Assembly: GCA_900549015.1 (NCBI GenBank)
Contig: URMH01000003.1
Coordinates: forward strand, 1 to 64,000
Reading direction: 5' to 3'
DNA length: 64,000 nucleotides
Origin: an uncultured Blautia sp.
Lineage (GTDB): Bacteria > Bacillota > Clostridia > Lachnospirales > Lachnospiraceae
Made by a program: the position numbers and the translations under genes. The notes under the pieces were generated by a model. The model ran no database searches. It was not told where the DNA came from and saw only the letters and a list, made by a program, of their open reading frames with translations. Positions 52,517 to 60,561 of the stretch are shown one piece after another; the first letter of the stretch is position 1, and each line of letters opens with the position of its first letter.

Positions 52517-53389
52517 CTACGCCTTCTCCTTATCTCTAAATAATGTCCGAAGTATACAGGTTAAAATCAGACACTCTATAATTACAAATATTGCAATGGC
52601 ACTTCCGTATCCATATTTAAAAGAATCAAATATTGTTTTATACATATAAATTGTCGGTACTTCTGTGGAGAAGAATGGTCCTCCTCCAGTAAGAACATAA
52701 ATTAAATCGAAAATCTTAAGTGCTCCAATGAGAGAAAAGGTTGTGCATACCTGTAATACCGGTTTCAACAACGGTATGGTAATTTTAAAAGCAATCTGAG
52801 TTTTACTTGCACCATCAATCCTTGCAGCTTCATTAATATCCGGTGATATAGACTTAATCCCCGCATACATAATCAGCATATGATAGCCAACATACTGCCA
52901 TAAGTTTGGAATAAACGCTGATATCAATGCCGTACTTTCCTGTCCCAGCCAGTCCTGCCCCTGTATACCGATCATGGACAGAAATGAATTTAAAAGACCG
53001 TAGTCTCCATTATATATTTTCTGCCATAGCTGTCCGATCACAACACTGGAAATAATAACCGGAATAAAAAATGTTGTGCGGTAAAATCTTTCACCTCTTT
53101 TTACATTTGCTACAACAATAGCAAGCAGCAAAGAAAACGGAAGCTGTATAAATAAAGAACAGCCCGCATACAGCAATGAATTTTTTACAGAATTTAAAAA
53201 CCTTTCATCTGAAAGTAAATCTTTATAATTTCTAAATCCTACGAAAACACTTTTTCCAATACCGTCCCAATCCAACAGACTGTAGTATACTGACAGTCCG
53301 ATTGGAACGATAACCAGAACCCCTATCAAAAGTATTGTAGGAAGCATAAATAACGCAATCGCTTTTTTATTTGACAATATTTTCTGCAT
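52517..53389 (-). CDS. Sugar ABC transporter permease (MalF/AraP type)
   Basis: 290 residues with about six helices and an EAA loop (INEAARIDGASKTQIAFKI). Start LSNKKAIALFMLPTILL is typical of CUT1 permeases. It follows the binding-protein gene after a terminator-like hairpin and forms a heterodimer with the next gene product for oligosaccharide import. Confidence 0.94.
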   Translation of the reverse strand: MQKILSNKKAIALFMLPTILLIGVLVIVPIGLSVYYSLLDWDGIGKSVFVGFRNYKDLLSDERFLNSVKNSLLYAGCSLFIQLPFSLLLAIVVANVKRGERFYRTTFFIPVIISSVVIGQLWQKIYNGDYGLLNSFLSMIGIQGQDWLGQESTALISAFIPNLWQYVGYHMLIMYAGIKSISPDINEAARIDGASKTQIAFKITIPLLKPVLQVCTTFSLIGALKIFDLIYVLTGGGPFFSTEVPTIYMYKTIFDSFKYGYGSAIAIFVIIECLILTCILRTLFRDKEKA

Positions 53390-53423
53390 TTTGTTCGCTC
53401 CTTACGTATCTGAATCTGAAAGA

Positions 53424-53452
53424 AAAAGGGCCGCAATCGATGCAGCCCTTTT
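53424..53452 (-). terminator. Stem-loop between the sugar-binding protein and permease genes
   Basis: On the minus strand AAAAGGGCTGCA and TGCGGCCCTTTT pair over 12 positions with one G-U, followed by TCTTTC. It lies nine bases after the binding-protein stop and is likely a partial terminator giving excess binding protein over permease. Confidence 0.75.
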
Positions 53453-53460
53453 ATAAACAT

Positions 53461-54759
53461 TTATTTTGAATAAAATTCTGATGGGCTGAGTTTTGCCATA
53501 CTCTCGCAAAATTCTTCCGGTGTAATTTTCATTGCCATTAACTGAGCCAGTAAATCTTTGTAAGTCTCAGAATCTTCAGCAGAAAGAATATTATCCCACC
53601 ATGAAATATAAGATGTTCCTGTTTCCATCAATGCTGCTGATTCTTTATCAAGCGGAGTTAAGCCCTCTGTATCAACGCCCGTAGTATCCCAGCATGGAAG
53701 ACCTGCACCCTGCTGATAACCTACTTCACCGATTTTTTGACTCAGATATTCCAGATATTCTACTGCTTCCTCTGGGTGTTCGCAGTCTGCATTGATGTAA
53801 TATCCATCAGAACTTCCGCCGGAAAATTCTGTAATGCTTCCGGCACCGCCTTCAATCACAGGAAATGCCACACATTTTACCTTATCCTTTGTTGCCGCTG
53901 TCTCTGCCTGAATAGACGGGTGTGTCCAGTTTGCCTGGAAAAGCATAGCTCCCTGTCCTGCTGCAAAGCCTTCTACCATCTCATCGTAACTCATGCTCAT
54001 CATACTTTCATTAAAAGCGCCTGCCTCTACAAGTTCCTGAAGTTTCTCTGCTGCTTCGATAAACGGCTCGGTATTAAATTTGGAAGGATCGGCAAACGCT
54101 TCCTCCAGACCTGCATTTCCTGCAGTTCTTGCAGAAATAATGTCATACAGATACATACCCGGCCATCTGTCTTTTTCTCCCAAAATAATCGGCGTATAGC
54201 CTGCATCTTTTAATTTTTTAACTGCATCGAGAAGTTCGTCCCAGTTTGTCGGAATCTCTGCTCCTGCGTCTTCAAACATTTCTGTATTGCAATACAGGTT
54301 TGCGAGGAATGTTACAGTTGGAAGAGTATACAACTTTTCATTGAATGTACAGCCTTCTAACATTCCCGGAAGTACACTGTCTAAAGTATCTTCACTTACG
54401 TAATCATCAATAGGCATAAGATAGCCTGCATCAATGTAAGGTTTTACAAAGCTTCCACCGCTGAACATGTAGGAAATATCCGGAGCTTCCCCAGCAGCAA
54501 ACGCTGTCTTAATCTTTGTTTTGTACTGCTCACCTGTAACTCCGTCCTGTTCAATGGTAACATTTGGATGTAATTCATGGTATTCTTCCACAGAATCCTC
54601 AATAATTTTTTTGACTGGATCCGTATCAGCTACAGACTGATGCCAGATAGTAAGTGTGATTTCTTCTTCCTCACCTTTTGCCATTACAGGCATTGCTGAA
54701 GAAACAACCAAACCTGTTGCGACTAAGAGCGCTCCCGCTTTTTTTAATGTCTTTTTCAT
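53461..54759 (-). CDS. Sugar ABC transporter substrate-binding protein, no lipobox
   Basis: 432 residues of the CUT1 (family 1) solute-binding proteins: ITLTIWHQSVADTDPVKK, AFAAGEAPDISYMFSGG and the two-lobe pattern to the C-terminus. It has a clear signal peptide ending near VMAKGEEEE, but no cysteine at or near the cleavage site, so it is not a typical lipoprotein; retention at the surface is unexplained. It probably binds arabinoxylan or arabinan oligosaccharides, judged from the operon. AGGAG precedes the ATG. Confidence 0.92.
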   Translation of the reverse strand: MKKTLKKAGALLVATGLVVSSAMPVMAKGEEEEITLTIWHQSVADTDPVKKIIEDSVEEYHELHPNVTIEQDGVTGEQYKTKIKTAFAAGEAPDISYMFSGGSFVKPYIDAGYLMPIDDYVSEDTLDSVLPGMLEGCTFNEKLYTLPTVTFLANLYCNTEMFEDAGAEIPTNWDELLDAVKKLKDAGYTPIILGEKDRWPGMYLYDIISARTAGNAGLEEAFADPSKFNTEPFIEAAEKLQELVEAGAFNESMMSMSYDEMVEGFAAGQGAMLFQANWTHPSIQAETAATKDKVKCVAFPVIEGGAGSITEFSGGSSDGYYINADCEHPEEAVEYLEYLSQKIGEVGYQQGAGLPCWDTTGVDTEGLTPLDKESAALMETGTSYISWWDNILSAEDSETYKDLLAQLMAMKITPEEFCESMAKLSPSEFYSK

Positions 54760-54797
54760 TTTCCGTTCTCCTTTAATTTGTTTTTTGTGATACTGTA

Positions 54798-54803
54798 ATT
54801 ATA
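54798..54803 (-). promoter_or_regulatory. -10 box of the sugar operon
   Basis: TATAAT on the minus strand directly follows the T tract of the regulator-gene terminator. No good -35 is seen, as expected for an activator-dependent promoter; the YesN-like regulator encoded upstream is the likely activator. Confidence 0.5.
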
Positions 54804-54805
54804 AA

Positions 54806-54867
54806 GAAAAAGGACAGGAAAATACATTCATAAACCTTTTATAAATGTTTCATTTTCTTGTCCTTTT
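54806..54867 (-). terminator. Long terminator hairpin after the AraC-type regulator gene
   Basis: Arms starting AAAAGGACA-GAAAAT (minus strand) and ending ATTTTCCTGTCCTTTT are complementary over about 27 positions with one mismatch, a three-base bulge and an AGG-containing loop, followed by TCTTTATAATT. It ends the kinase-regulator unit and overlaps the region upstream of the sugar promoter. Confidence 0.7.
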
Positions 54868-54883
54868 CATTGATCGAATTTCA

Positions 54884-56401
54884 TTATTTTGTTTTTTCGC
54901 TGACACACTTTCGATATTCGGTAATAGAAGAACCCATCATCTTTTTAAACCAGATGCTTAAATAATGCGGATCCTGAATCCCAATCATATTGCCAATATC
55001 ATAATCTTTCATATTTGTGGTATGGATCATTTCCAACAGCTTTCGTAATCGTATATCCGATTGAAGTTCCACATATTTTTTACCGGTAAAATTTTTAATT
55101 AATTTGCTAAGATAACAGCTACTCAGACAAAACTTCTCTGCAAGCAGATTCAGACTTAAATCTTCTCCTATATGCTGCAGCATATAGGCAAGCACTCTTT
55201 CCACAGTTTCGCTGTTATTCTCCTGCGCACTGATTTTCTTTCGGATTGTCAGCTCCGTCAGTATGTTTCTGACACAATATTCCATCTGCTCTTTTGTATA
55301 TACCCATGAAATTTCTTTTAAAAAAAGAATATGATTCTGATTGACTTCCAGATCAATACAGAGTTTCCGAACTTTTTTCTGGAGGCTCTGATTCATCTCT
55401 TCCAAATCCAGATTTTCACTGTCCAAAAGCAACTCTCCCAGTTTTTGAACTTCCTCCACATCGCCTCTTTCAACAGCATTTTTTATCTTTTCCCACTCTG
55501 TAAAATCTGCTGTTTCATTTTTAATTCTTTCTGTGCGCCTTTTCTGAATAAAACTCAAAGCATCCAGATACGCCTTATGTACTTCTTTCCAGCCGGAAAA
55601 ATTTTTAGAAATCCCCATAAATAAATGACACTTATATTTCTCTTTTATTAAAGAGTTCAATATATCAAGGCACTCTGCAAATGGCATTTCCACACATTCA
55701 GAAATAATTACAATTCTGTTCCATAAATCTTTTAATACAATGATCCCCTCGTCACTCTGAAAGAAAGTTTTTGTTTCTTCCATTATCTGCAAAACCATTT
55801 CAGGCTCATAAAACCCCTCTTCTGCCACGATCAGCCCCAGTTGCAGCCCTTTTGCTGTGTTGTTATCTATGTCAATCCCATACTCAAGAAGCTTTTCTTT
55901 CATATCTTCTATATGCTGATTCTTGCTCAAAATATTATTAAGATAAATATCCCGCAATGCCGCTTTATTTAAGTTCATCTCTCTTAAAAACTGCTTCTGC
56001 TTTTCTTTTTCATCGCAGATTTTAAGAATTTCATTTACTGCACGCTCCAGAGAAGCATTCAGTTCCTCTTCCTGAACAGGTTTTAAAATATAATCAAATA
56101 CGCCTGCTTTTATACTTCGTCTGGCATACTCAAAATCGTCGTATCCTGTGACCAGTATTATTTTTATTTCCGGAAAGCGCTTTACACATTCTTCACTGAA
56201 AAACAGCCCATCTGCTTCCGGCATGCAAATATCGCTGATCACTATATCCGGTTTTATTTCTTCCAGAGCCTGCAATGCAGATACACCATTGGCATACTCT
56301 CCCACAATCTCGAGATTCAGCCTTTTTGTGTGTATCTTCATACGAATCAGCTTTCTTATCAACATCTCATCATCGATGACAATTACTCTCAGTTTTTTCA
56401 C
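54884..56401 (-). CDS. Response regulator with AraC-type DNA-binding domain (YesN type)
   Basis: About 505 residues from a GTG with GGAGG nine bases upstream. The receiver domain has VIVIDDEMLIRKLI, the phosphoacceptor in DIVISDICMPEADG and LKPV; a middle region of about 230 residues precedes a C-terminal AraC helix-turn-helix pair (LSLNLLAEKFCLSSCYLSKLI). It overlaps the kinase gene by about 32 bases. It probably activates the adjacent sugar operon when oligosaccharides are sensed. Confidence 0.92.
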   Translation of the reverse strand: MKKLRVIVIDDEMLIRKLIRMKIHTKRLNLEIVGEYANGVSALQALEEIKPDIVISDICMPEADGLFFSEECVKRFPEIKIILVTGYDDFEYARRSIKAGVFDYILKPVQEEELNASLERAVNEILKICDEKEKQKQFLREMNLNKAALRDIYLNNILSKNQHIEDMKEKLLEYGIDIDNNTAKGLQLGLIVAEEGFYEPEMVLQIMEETKTFFQSDEGIIVLKDLWNRIVIISECVEMPFAECLDILNSLIKEKYKCHLFMGISKNFSGWKEVHKAYLDALSFIQKRRTERIKNETADFTEWEKIKNAVERGDVEEVQKLGELLLDSENLDLEEMNQSLQKKVRKLCIDLEVNQNHILFLKEISWVYTKEQMEYCVRNILTELTIRKKISAQENNSETVERVLAYMLQHIGEDLSLNLLAEKFCLSSCYLSKLIKNFTGKKYVELQSDIRLRKLLEMIHTTNMKDYDIGNMIGIQDPHYLSIWFKKMMGSSITEYRKCVSEKTK

Positions 56402-58127
56402 ACTTCTCTTCCTCCAATACACTGCTGTCTATATAGATATGAACCTCTGCCAGCCCCTCATTAAAAATTTTATATGAGAACGCACCTTCATATATCATTT
56501 TAAGTCTCTGTATCGTCCCCCTGAGACCAAGGCTCCGTTTTTCATCTGGCATTTTTCCTTTTTCGAATTCACAGATAATATCCTTTGGTATTCCTTTTCC
56601 ATTATCCTTAACAGAAATATGTATCTTATTTTCCTCTCCTTCTACACATACCTGAATATACCCATATTTTTCCTGAATTCGAATTCCATGCTGAAAAGCA
56701 TTTTCGACTAATGGCTGAATGGTAAGCTTCGGTATTTTATAATAACCATATGTCTTATCCAGTCTCACATCAAATTTAAAGCTGTCTCCAAAACGGATTT
56801 TTAATATATCCGCATAATCTTTTACAATCTGAATTTCCTCATTTATCGTAAGAAATTCCCTTCCGCCGCTGACAGATTTTCTGTAAAACTGCCCCAGACT
56901 TCTTACCAGCTTTGCACTTTTTTCTGTTTCTTCCATCAAAATTAAGGCTTCCAGTGATTCCAGAGTATTATAAAGAAAATGCGGTTTCATCAGTTCCTGC
57001 ATTTCATTCCATTCCACAATTCGAATTCTTTTCTGTTTTACAATCGTCTCCTCTAACAGACGCTTTATTTCGTCAACCATTTTGTTATATCCGTAAAACA
57101 GTTTTCGAAATTCACTTAAATATGCCTTTTCATTTATTTTCTCAGGTTCCCCGTATTCTATACTTTCCATTTTATCCAGAAGAACCTGAACAGGTACTGT
57201 CAAAAACCGGGCAAATATCAAGGATATACCGATGATGATCAAACCAAGCCCCACAATTAAAATGATATTAAATCGAAACATACCGCTGAAAATTTCTGTT
57301 TTTATAACCGGAGAATAACGAATAATTTTCCAGTCTTTTTCTTCATTGAGAATTCCGGACAGATAGTAATATTTTCCGTTGATTTTTTTTCGATGAATCA
57401 CTTCCCCATCAGAACTCTCTAATTCCCGTACCATCTCAGAAATTTTCATTGATTCATGAAAATCTCCTGCCGAGCAGATTGTTTCATTATCTTCGTTTAA
57501 AATAATAATTTTTTCATTTTCGGAAATTATACTTTCCGAAACCAGTGATTCTAATTTTTCTTTATCAATCTGAACTCCAATAATACCGATTGTCTGAAAT
57601 TCATTTAAATCTTTAAATGATCTGACCAGTACAGGATAGTTCTGTCCATTAATTTTCTGAATCAGCAGCTTTGCTTTGCCGTTCAGATCCTTTATCCAAT
57701 TATATTCCGTTGTATCTTTTTTAATAGAAAAATCCGCTCTCTGTCCTACTGTTAATTTTTGTTCGTTTTGATCGATCAGCCAAACCGTATCTACACTTTC
57801 TGAAAATTGAGTAATAGAATAAATTCGGCTTATCAATAATTGCTGTTTATCAAAATCGGAAACTATATTTCCGGATTTCATTTGTTTCTGTACAACGCTG
57901 TCCGCTAAAATCAGTTTAGAATAATTGTTCGCATTTTCTAAAACTGTTGTCAGCGATGAATCGATAGAATGCAGCATAGCAATATTTTCTTTACCCATGA
58001 CTTTTCTTTCATATTCTTTTGAATTATGAATATAAATGAGTAAATATATAAATATACTCAGAAAAATAATACTGCCCAGTACCAGAGAAATTTTAATACT
58101 AAGTTTTAAATCGCGTTTTTTATTCAT
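56370..58127 (-). CDS. Sensor histidine kinase (YesM/LytS type)
   Basis: 585 residues: membrane helix 1 (about 12-33), an extracellular sensor domain of about 250 residues, helix 2 (about 285-307), HAMP (308-360), a His_kinase domain with phospho-His383 in MKPHFLYNTLESLE, and the ATPase domain with VKDNGKGIP and SLGLRG. This is the kinase type that works with AraC-type regulators on sugar operons. GGGGAAG lies before the ATG. Confidence 0.93.
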   Translation of the reverse strand: MNKKRDLKLSIKISLVLGSIIFLSIFIYLLIYIHNSKEYERKVMGKENIAMLHSIDSSLTTVLENANNYSKLILADSVVQKQMKSGNIVSDFDKQQLLISRIYSITQFSESVDTVWLIDQNEQKLTVGQRADFSIKKDTTEYNWIKDLNGKAKLLIQKINGQNYPVLVRSFKDLNEFQTIGIIGVQIDKEKLESLVSESIISENEKIIILNEDNETICSAGDFHESMKISEMVRELESSDGEVIHRKKINGKYYYLSGILNEEKDWKIIRYSPVIKTEIFSGMFRFNIILIVGLGLIIIGISLIFARFLTVPVQVLLDKMESIEYGEPEKINEKAYLSEFRKLFYGYNKMVDEIKRLLEETIVKQKRIRIVEWNEMQELMKPHFLYNTLESLEALILMEETEKSAKLVRSLGQFYRKSVSGGREFLTINEEIQIVKDYADILKIRFGDSFKFDVRLDKTYGYYKIPKLTIQPLVENAFQHGIRIQEKYGYIQVCVEGEENKIHISVKDNGKGIPKDIICEFEKGKMPDEKRSLGLRGTIQRLKMIYEGAFSYKIFNEGLAEVHIYIDSSVLEEEKCEKTESNCHR

Positions 58128-58522
58128 AATATCTTCCCCATTATATTAATAAAATCTTATGTTTCCTCTTTTAAGCCTGCTTTTATTCTGTTACCAATTA
58201 CAGATTTTATATATCACAAATAAACAATAAAGGAGTTATGAAATTCAACACTATCCACACTTTAAATTACATTTATTCTGATTATACTGTCATTTAAATA
58301 TTTTGTAAAGTTTCGCCTTTCTCTATATTTCTTACGATACAAAACAAAAATCTCTCACTTCTGTAAAACTTTCTTCAAATCTTTGTGCTCACTTTCTAAA
58401 AATTTAATATTTCATCTTATTGACAGAAACACTGCCTCATACTATCATTATTATAGTACAAATCGCCGGGTTTTTTCGGCGTATAACTAAAAACAAGTGC
58501 TATACAGTAATGAGGTAATAAC
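58128..58522. other. AT-rich divergent intergenic region
   Basis: 395 bases between the kinase gene and the CBS gene, strongly AT-rich. It holds the CBS-gene promoter at 58420-58448 and a small CGCCG/CGGCG stem around a T run (58464-58481) in the CBS leader. I see no open frame, RNA gene or repeat in the rest; a promoter for the kinase gene is expected but not clear. Confidence 0.5.
58420..58448 (+). promoter_or_regulatory. Promoter of the CBS-domain gene
   Basis: TTGACA (58420-58425) and TATCAT (58443-58448) with a 17-base spacer on the plus strand, 75 bases before the GTG start. Confidence 0.65.
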
Positions 58523-58948
58523 GTGAATATTTTATTTTTTCTGACACCCAAAAGTGAAGTGGCATACATATTTGAAGACGAAACCTTAAGACAGACTCTT
58601 GAAAAAATGGAGCACCGGAAGTTTTCCTGTATTCCTCTCCTCACCCTTGACGGCAAATATCTCGGAACTATTTCTGAGGGAGACCTTCTGTGGGGAATGA
58701 AACATTTAAACATTACAGACATGAAAGATACAGAGGGAATTTCCATTATGGCAATCCCAAGAAGAGCAACTTATAAACCGGTACACGCAAATTCCAACAT
58801 GGAGGATTTGCTGGATCGTGCCATCAATCAGAACTACGTTCCTGTGGTAGATGATCAGGGCTCCTTTATTGGACTGATCACAAGAAAAGCGATTATGAAA
58901 TACTGTTACGGAGAGCTTCAGAAAAATCAATGTCCTTCTGAGAATTAA
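58523..58948 (+). CDS. CBS-domain protein
   Basis: A 141-residue cytosolic protein made of two CBS motifs (about residues 8-60 and 78-133), with TISEGDLLWGMK and FIGLITRKAIMKYC at the ends of each unit. Paired CBS domains bind adenine nucleotides such as AMP, ATP, SAM or c-di-AMP and regulate partner proteins. No effector domain or partner gene is adjacent. The start is a GTG with GAGG seven to eight bases upstream. Confidence 0.88.
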   Translation: MNILFFLTPKSEVAYIFEDETLRQTLEKMEHRKFSCIPLLTLDGKYLGTISEGDLLWGMKHLNITDMKDTEGISIMAIPRRATYKPVHANSNMEDLLDRAINQNYVPVVDDQGSFIGLITRKAIMKYCYGELQKNQCPSEN

Positions 58949-58983
58949 TGCTTTTTATACTTTTATACTTATACTCCTTTCCA

Positions 58984-59023
58984 AAAGCCCCCGGCAGTTC
59001 ACATCTGAACTGCCGGGGGCTTT
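58984..59023. terminator. Bidirectional terminator between the CBS gene and glnQ
   Basis: A perfect 18-bp stem (arms AAAGCCCCCGGCAGTTCA and its complement) with a four-base CATC loop, flanked by A and T tracts; very stable and shared by two converging genes. Confidence 0.92.
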
Positions 59024-59040
59024 CTGTCTCTTCTGATTCT

Positions 59041-59787
59041 TTATAAAACCTTTGATAAAAATTCTTTTAAACGCGGATTCTTCGGATTTTCAAAAAACTC
59101 TGCAGGAGTATTTTCTTCCTGAATTTTTCCATCATCAATAAAAATAACTCTTGTTGCAACCTCTCTTGCGAATCCCATCTCGTGGGTAACAACGACCATT
59201 GTCATTCCTGTTTTTGCAAGCTCTTTCATAAGTTCCAGAACCTCTCCTACCATTTCCGGGTCAAGAGCGGAAGTCGGCTCGTCAAAAAGCATCACGTCAG
59301 GATTCATTGCAAGCGCTCTTGCGATTGCGATACGCTGTTTCTGTCCGCCGGAAAGCATATCCGGATAAGCGTCCGCCTTGTCCGGAAGACCTACGCGGGC
59401 AAGAAGCTCATCTGCTTTTTTTGACGCTTCCTCACCTGTCATTAATTTTAATGTGACAGGTGCAAGCATGATATTTTCTTTTACTGTTTTATGCGGAAAC
59501 AGATTGAACTGCTGGAAAACCATTCCGATTTTCTGGCGGTGGCGGTTAATATCCACCTTCGGGTCTGTAATATCTGTTCCCTCAAAAAGAATCTGACCGC
59601 CTGTGGGTACTTCCATTAAGTTTAAGGAACGCAGGAACGTAGATTTACCGGAACCGGAAGGACCGATAATCGCAACCACTTCGCCCTGATGTATATCAGT
59701 AGAAATGCCATCCAGAACACGGTTATCTCCGAATGCCTTTTTCAGTTCTTTTACTTCAATTAATACCTGATTATTCTCAGCGTTCAT
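59041..59787 (-). CDS. glnQ: Polar amino acid ABC transporter ATPase
   Basis: 248 residues: Walker A GPSGSGKSTFLRSL, Q-loop FQQFNLFPHKTV, signature LSGGQKQRIAIARAL, Walker B VMLFDEPTSALDPE and H-loop VVTHEMGFA. This is the GlnQ/HisP/TcyC type that energises uptake of polar amino acids. It is the last gene of the binding protein-permease-ATPase operon and overlaps the permease gene by 11 bases. The exact amino acid is not known. Confidence 0.95.
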   Translation of the reverse strand: MNAENNQVLIEVKELKKAFGDNRVLDGISTDIHQGEVVAIIGPSGSGKSTFLRSLNLMEVPTGGQILFEGTDITDPKVDINRHRQKIGMVFQQFNLFPHKTVKENIMLAPVTLKLMTGEEASKKADELLARVGLPDKADAYPDMLSGGQKQRIAIARALAMNPDVMLFDEPTSALDPEMVGEVLELMKELAKTGMTMVVVTHEMGFAREVATRVIFIDDGKIQEENTPAEFFENPKNPRLKEFLSKVL

Positions 59788-60481
59788 TGGTTCTCAGTCT
59801 CCTTTCCAGTTTATTCATTCCAAATGTAAGAATCATAACAAGTGCAAGATAAATTGCTGCTGCCGCAAGCAGAGGCCAGAACGCGTTGTATGTACGGCTC
59901 TGGATCAGCATTGCTCCTTTTGTAAGGTCCATCATGCCAATATATCCGATGATAGAAGTCTCTTTGATCAAAACAATAAACTCGTTTACAAGTGCAGGAA
60001 GCACTGCCTTAAATGCCTGCGGCACGATGATCAGACGCATGGTCTGCGCATAATTAAGGCCAAGGCTTCGTCCTGCTTCCATCTGACCCTGATCAATGGA
60101 CATAATTCCGGAACGGACAATTTCTGCCACATACGCGCCGGAGTTAATACCGAAAGCAAGCGCGCCTACTACAATTTTATTCATGCTCACAGAACCGAAA
60201 ATAACAAAGTTCATAATTAAGAGCTGGATCATTGCAGGTGTACCGCGGATTACAGTCAGGTATACGCGGCAAATGGCGTTTAAAATTTTAAAGGATCCTG
60301 TCTTGTCGTGGGCAGAACGGACGATCGCAACAAAGAATCCGATGATGATTCCGATCACAACGGCAAAAGCAGTAATGATCAATGTTGTTTTCAGACCGTC
60401 CACAAGCCACATGTAACGGTCGTCTTTAATGAAGTTCAGATATAAATCCTGTTTAATATCTGCTAAAAACATATGGTTCAT
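59777..60481 (-). CDS. glnP: Polar amino acid ABC transporter permease
   Basis: About 234 residues from an ATG with GAGG eight bases upstream. Five membrane helices and the family motifs RGTPAMIQLLI, INSGAYVAEIVRSGI and the EAA loop GQMEAGRSLGLNYAQTM identify the HisMQ/GlnP family. It forms a homodimer or pairs with another permease. It follows the binding protein after a stem-loop. Confidence 0.94.
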   Translation of the reverse strand: MNHMFLADIKQDLYLNFIKDDRYMWLVDGLKTTLIITAFAVVIGIIIGFFVAIVRSAHDKTGSFKILNAICRVYLTVIRGTPAMIQLLIMNFVIFGSVSMNKIVVGALAFGINSGAYVAEIVRSGIMSIDQGQMEAGRSLGLNYAQTMRLIIVPQAFKAVLPALVNEFIVLIKETSIIGYIGMMDLTKGAMLIQSRTYNAFWPLLAAAAIYLALVMILTFGMNKLERRLRTNER

Positions 60482-60504
60482 GAATTTTTCCTCTTCCTTA
60501 AAAC

Positions 60505-60532
60505 AGAGCTGTTGTATCAATGCAACAGCTCT
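60505..60532 (-). terminator. Stem-loop between the amino acid-binding protein and permease genes
   Basis: Arms AGAGCTGTTG and CAACAGCTCT form a perfect ten-base stem with an eight-base loop, followed on the minus strand by GTTTTAA. It probably reduces read-through into glnP or stabilises the binding-protein mRNA. Confidence 0.65.
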
Positions 60533-60561
60533 TTGTCTCTAATTCCTACAATCAGTTCCTA

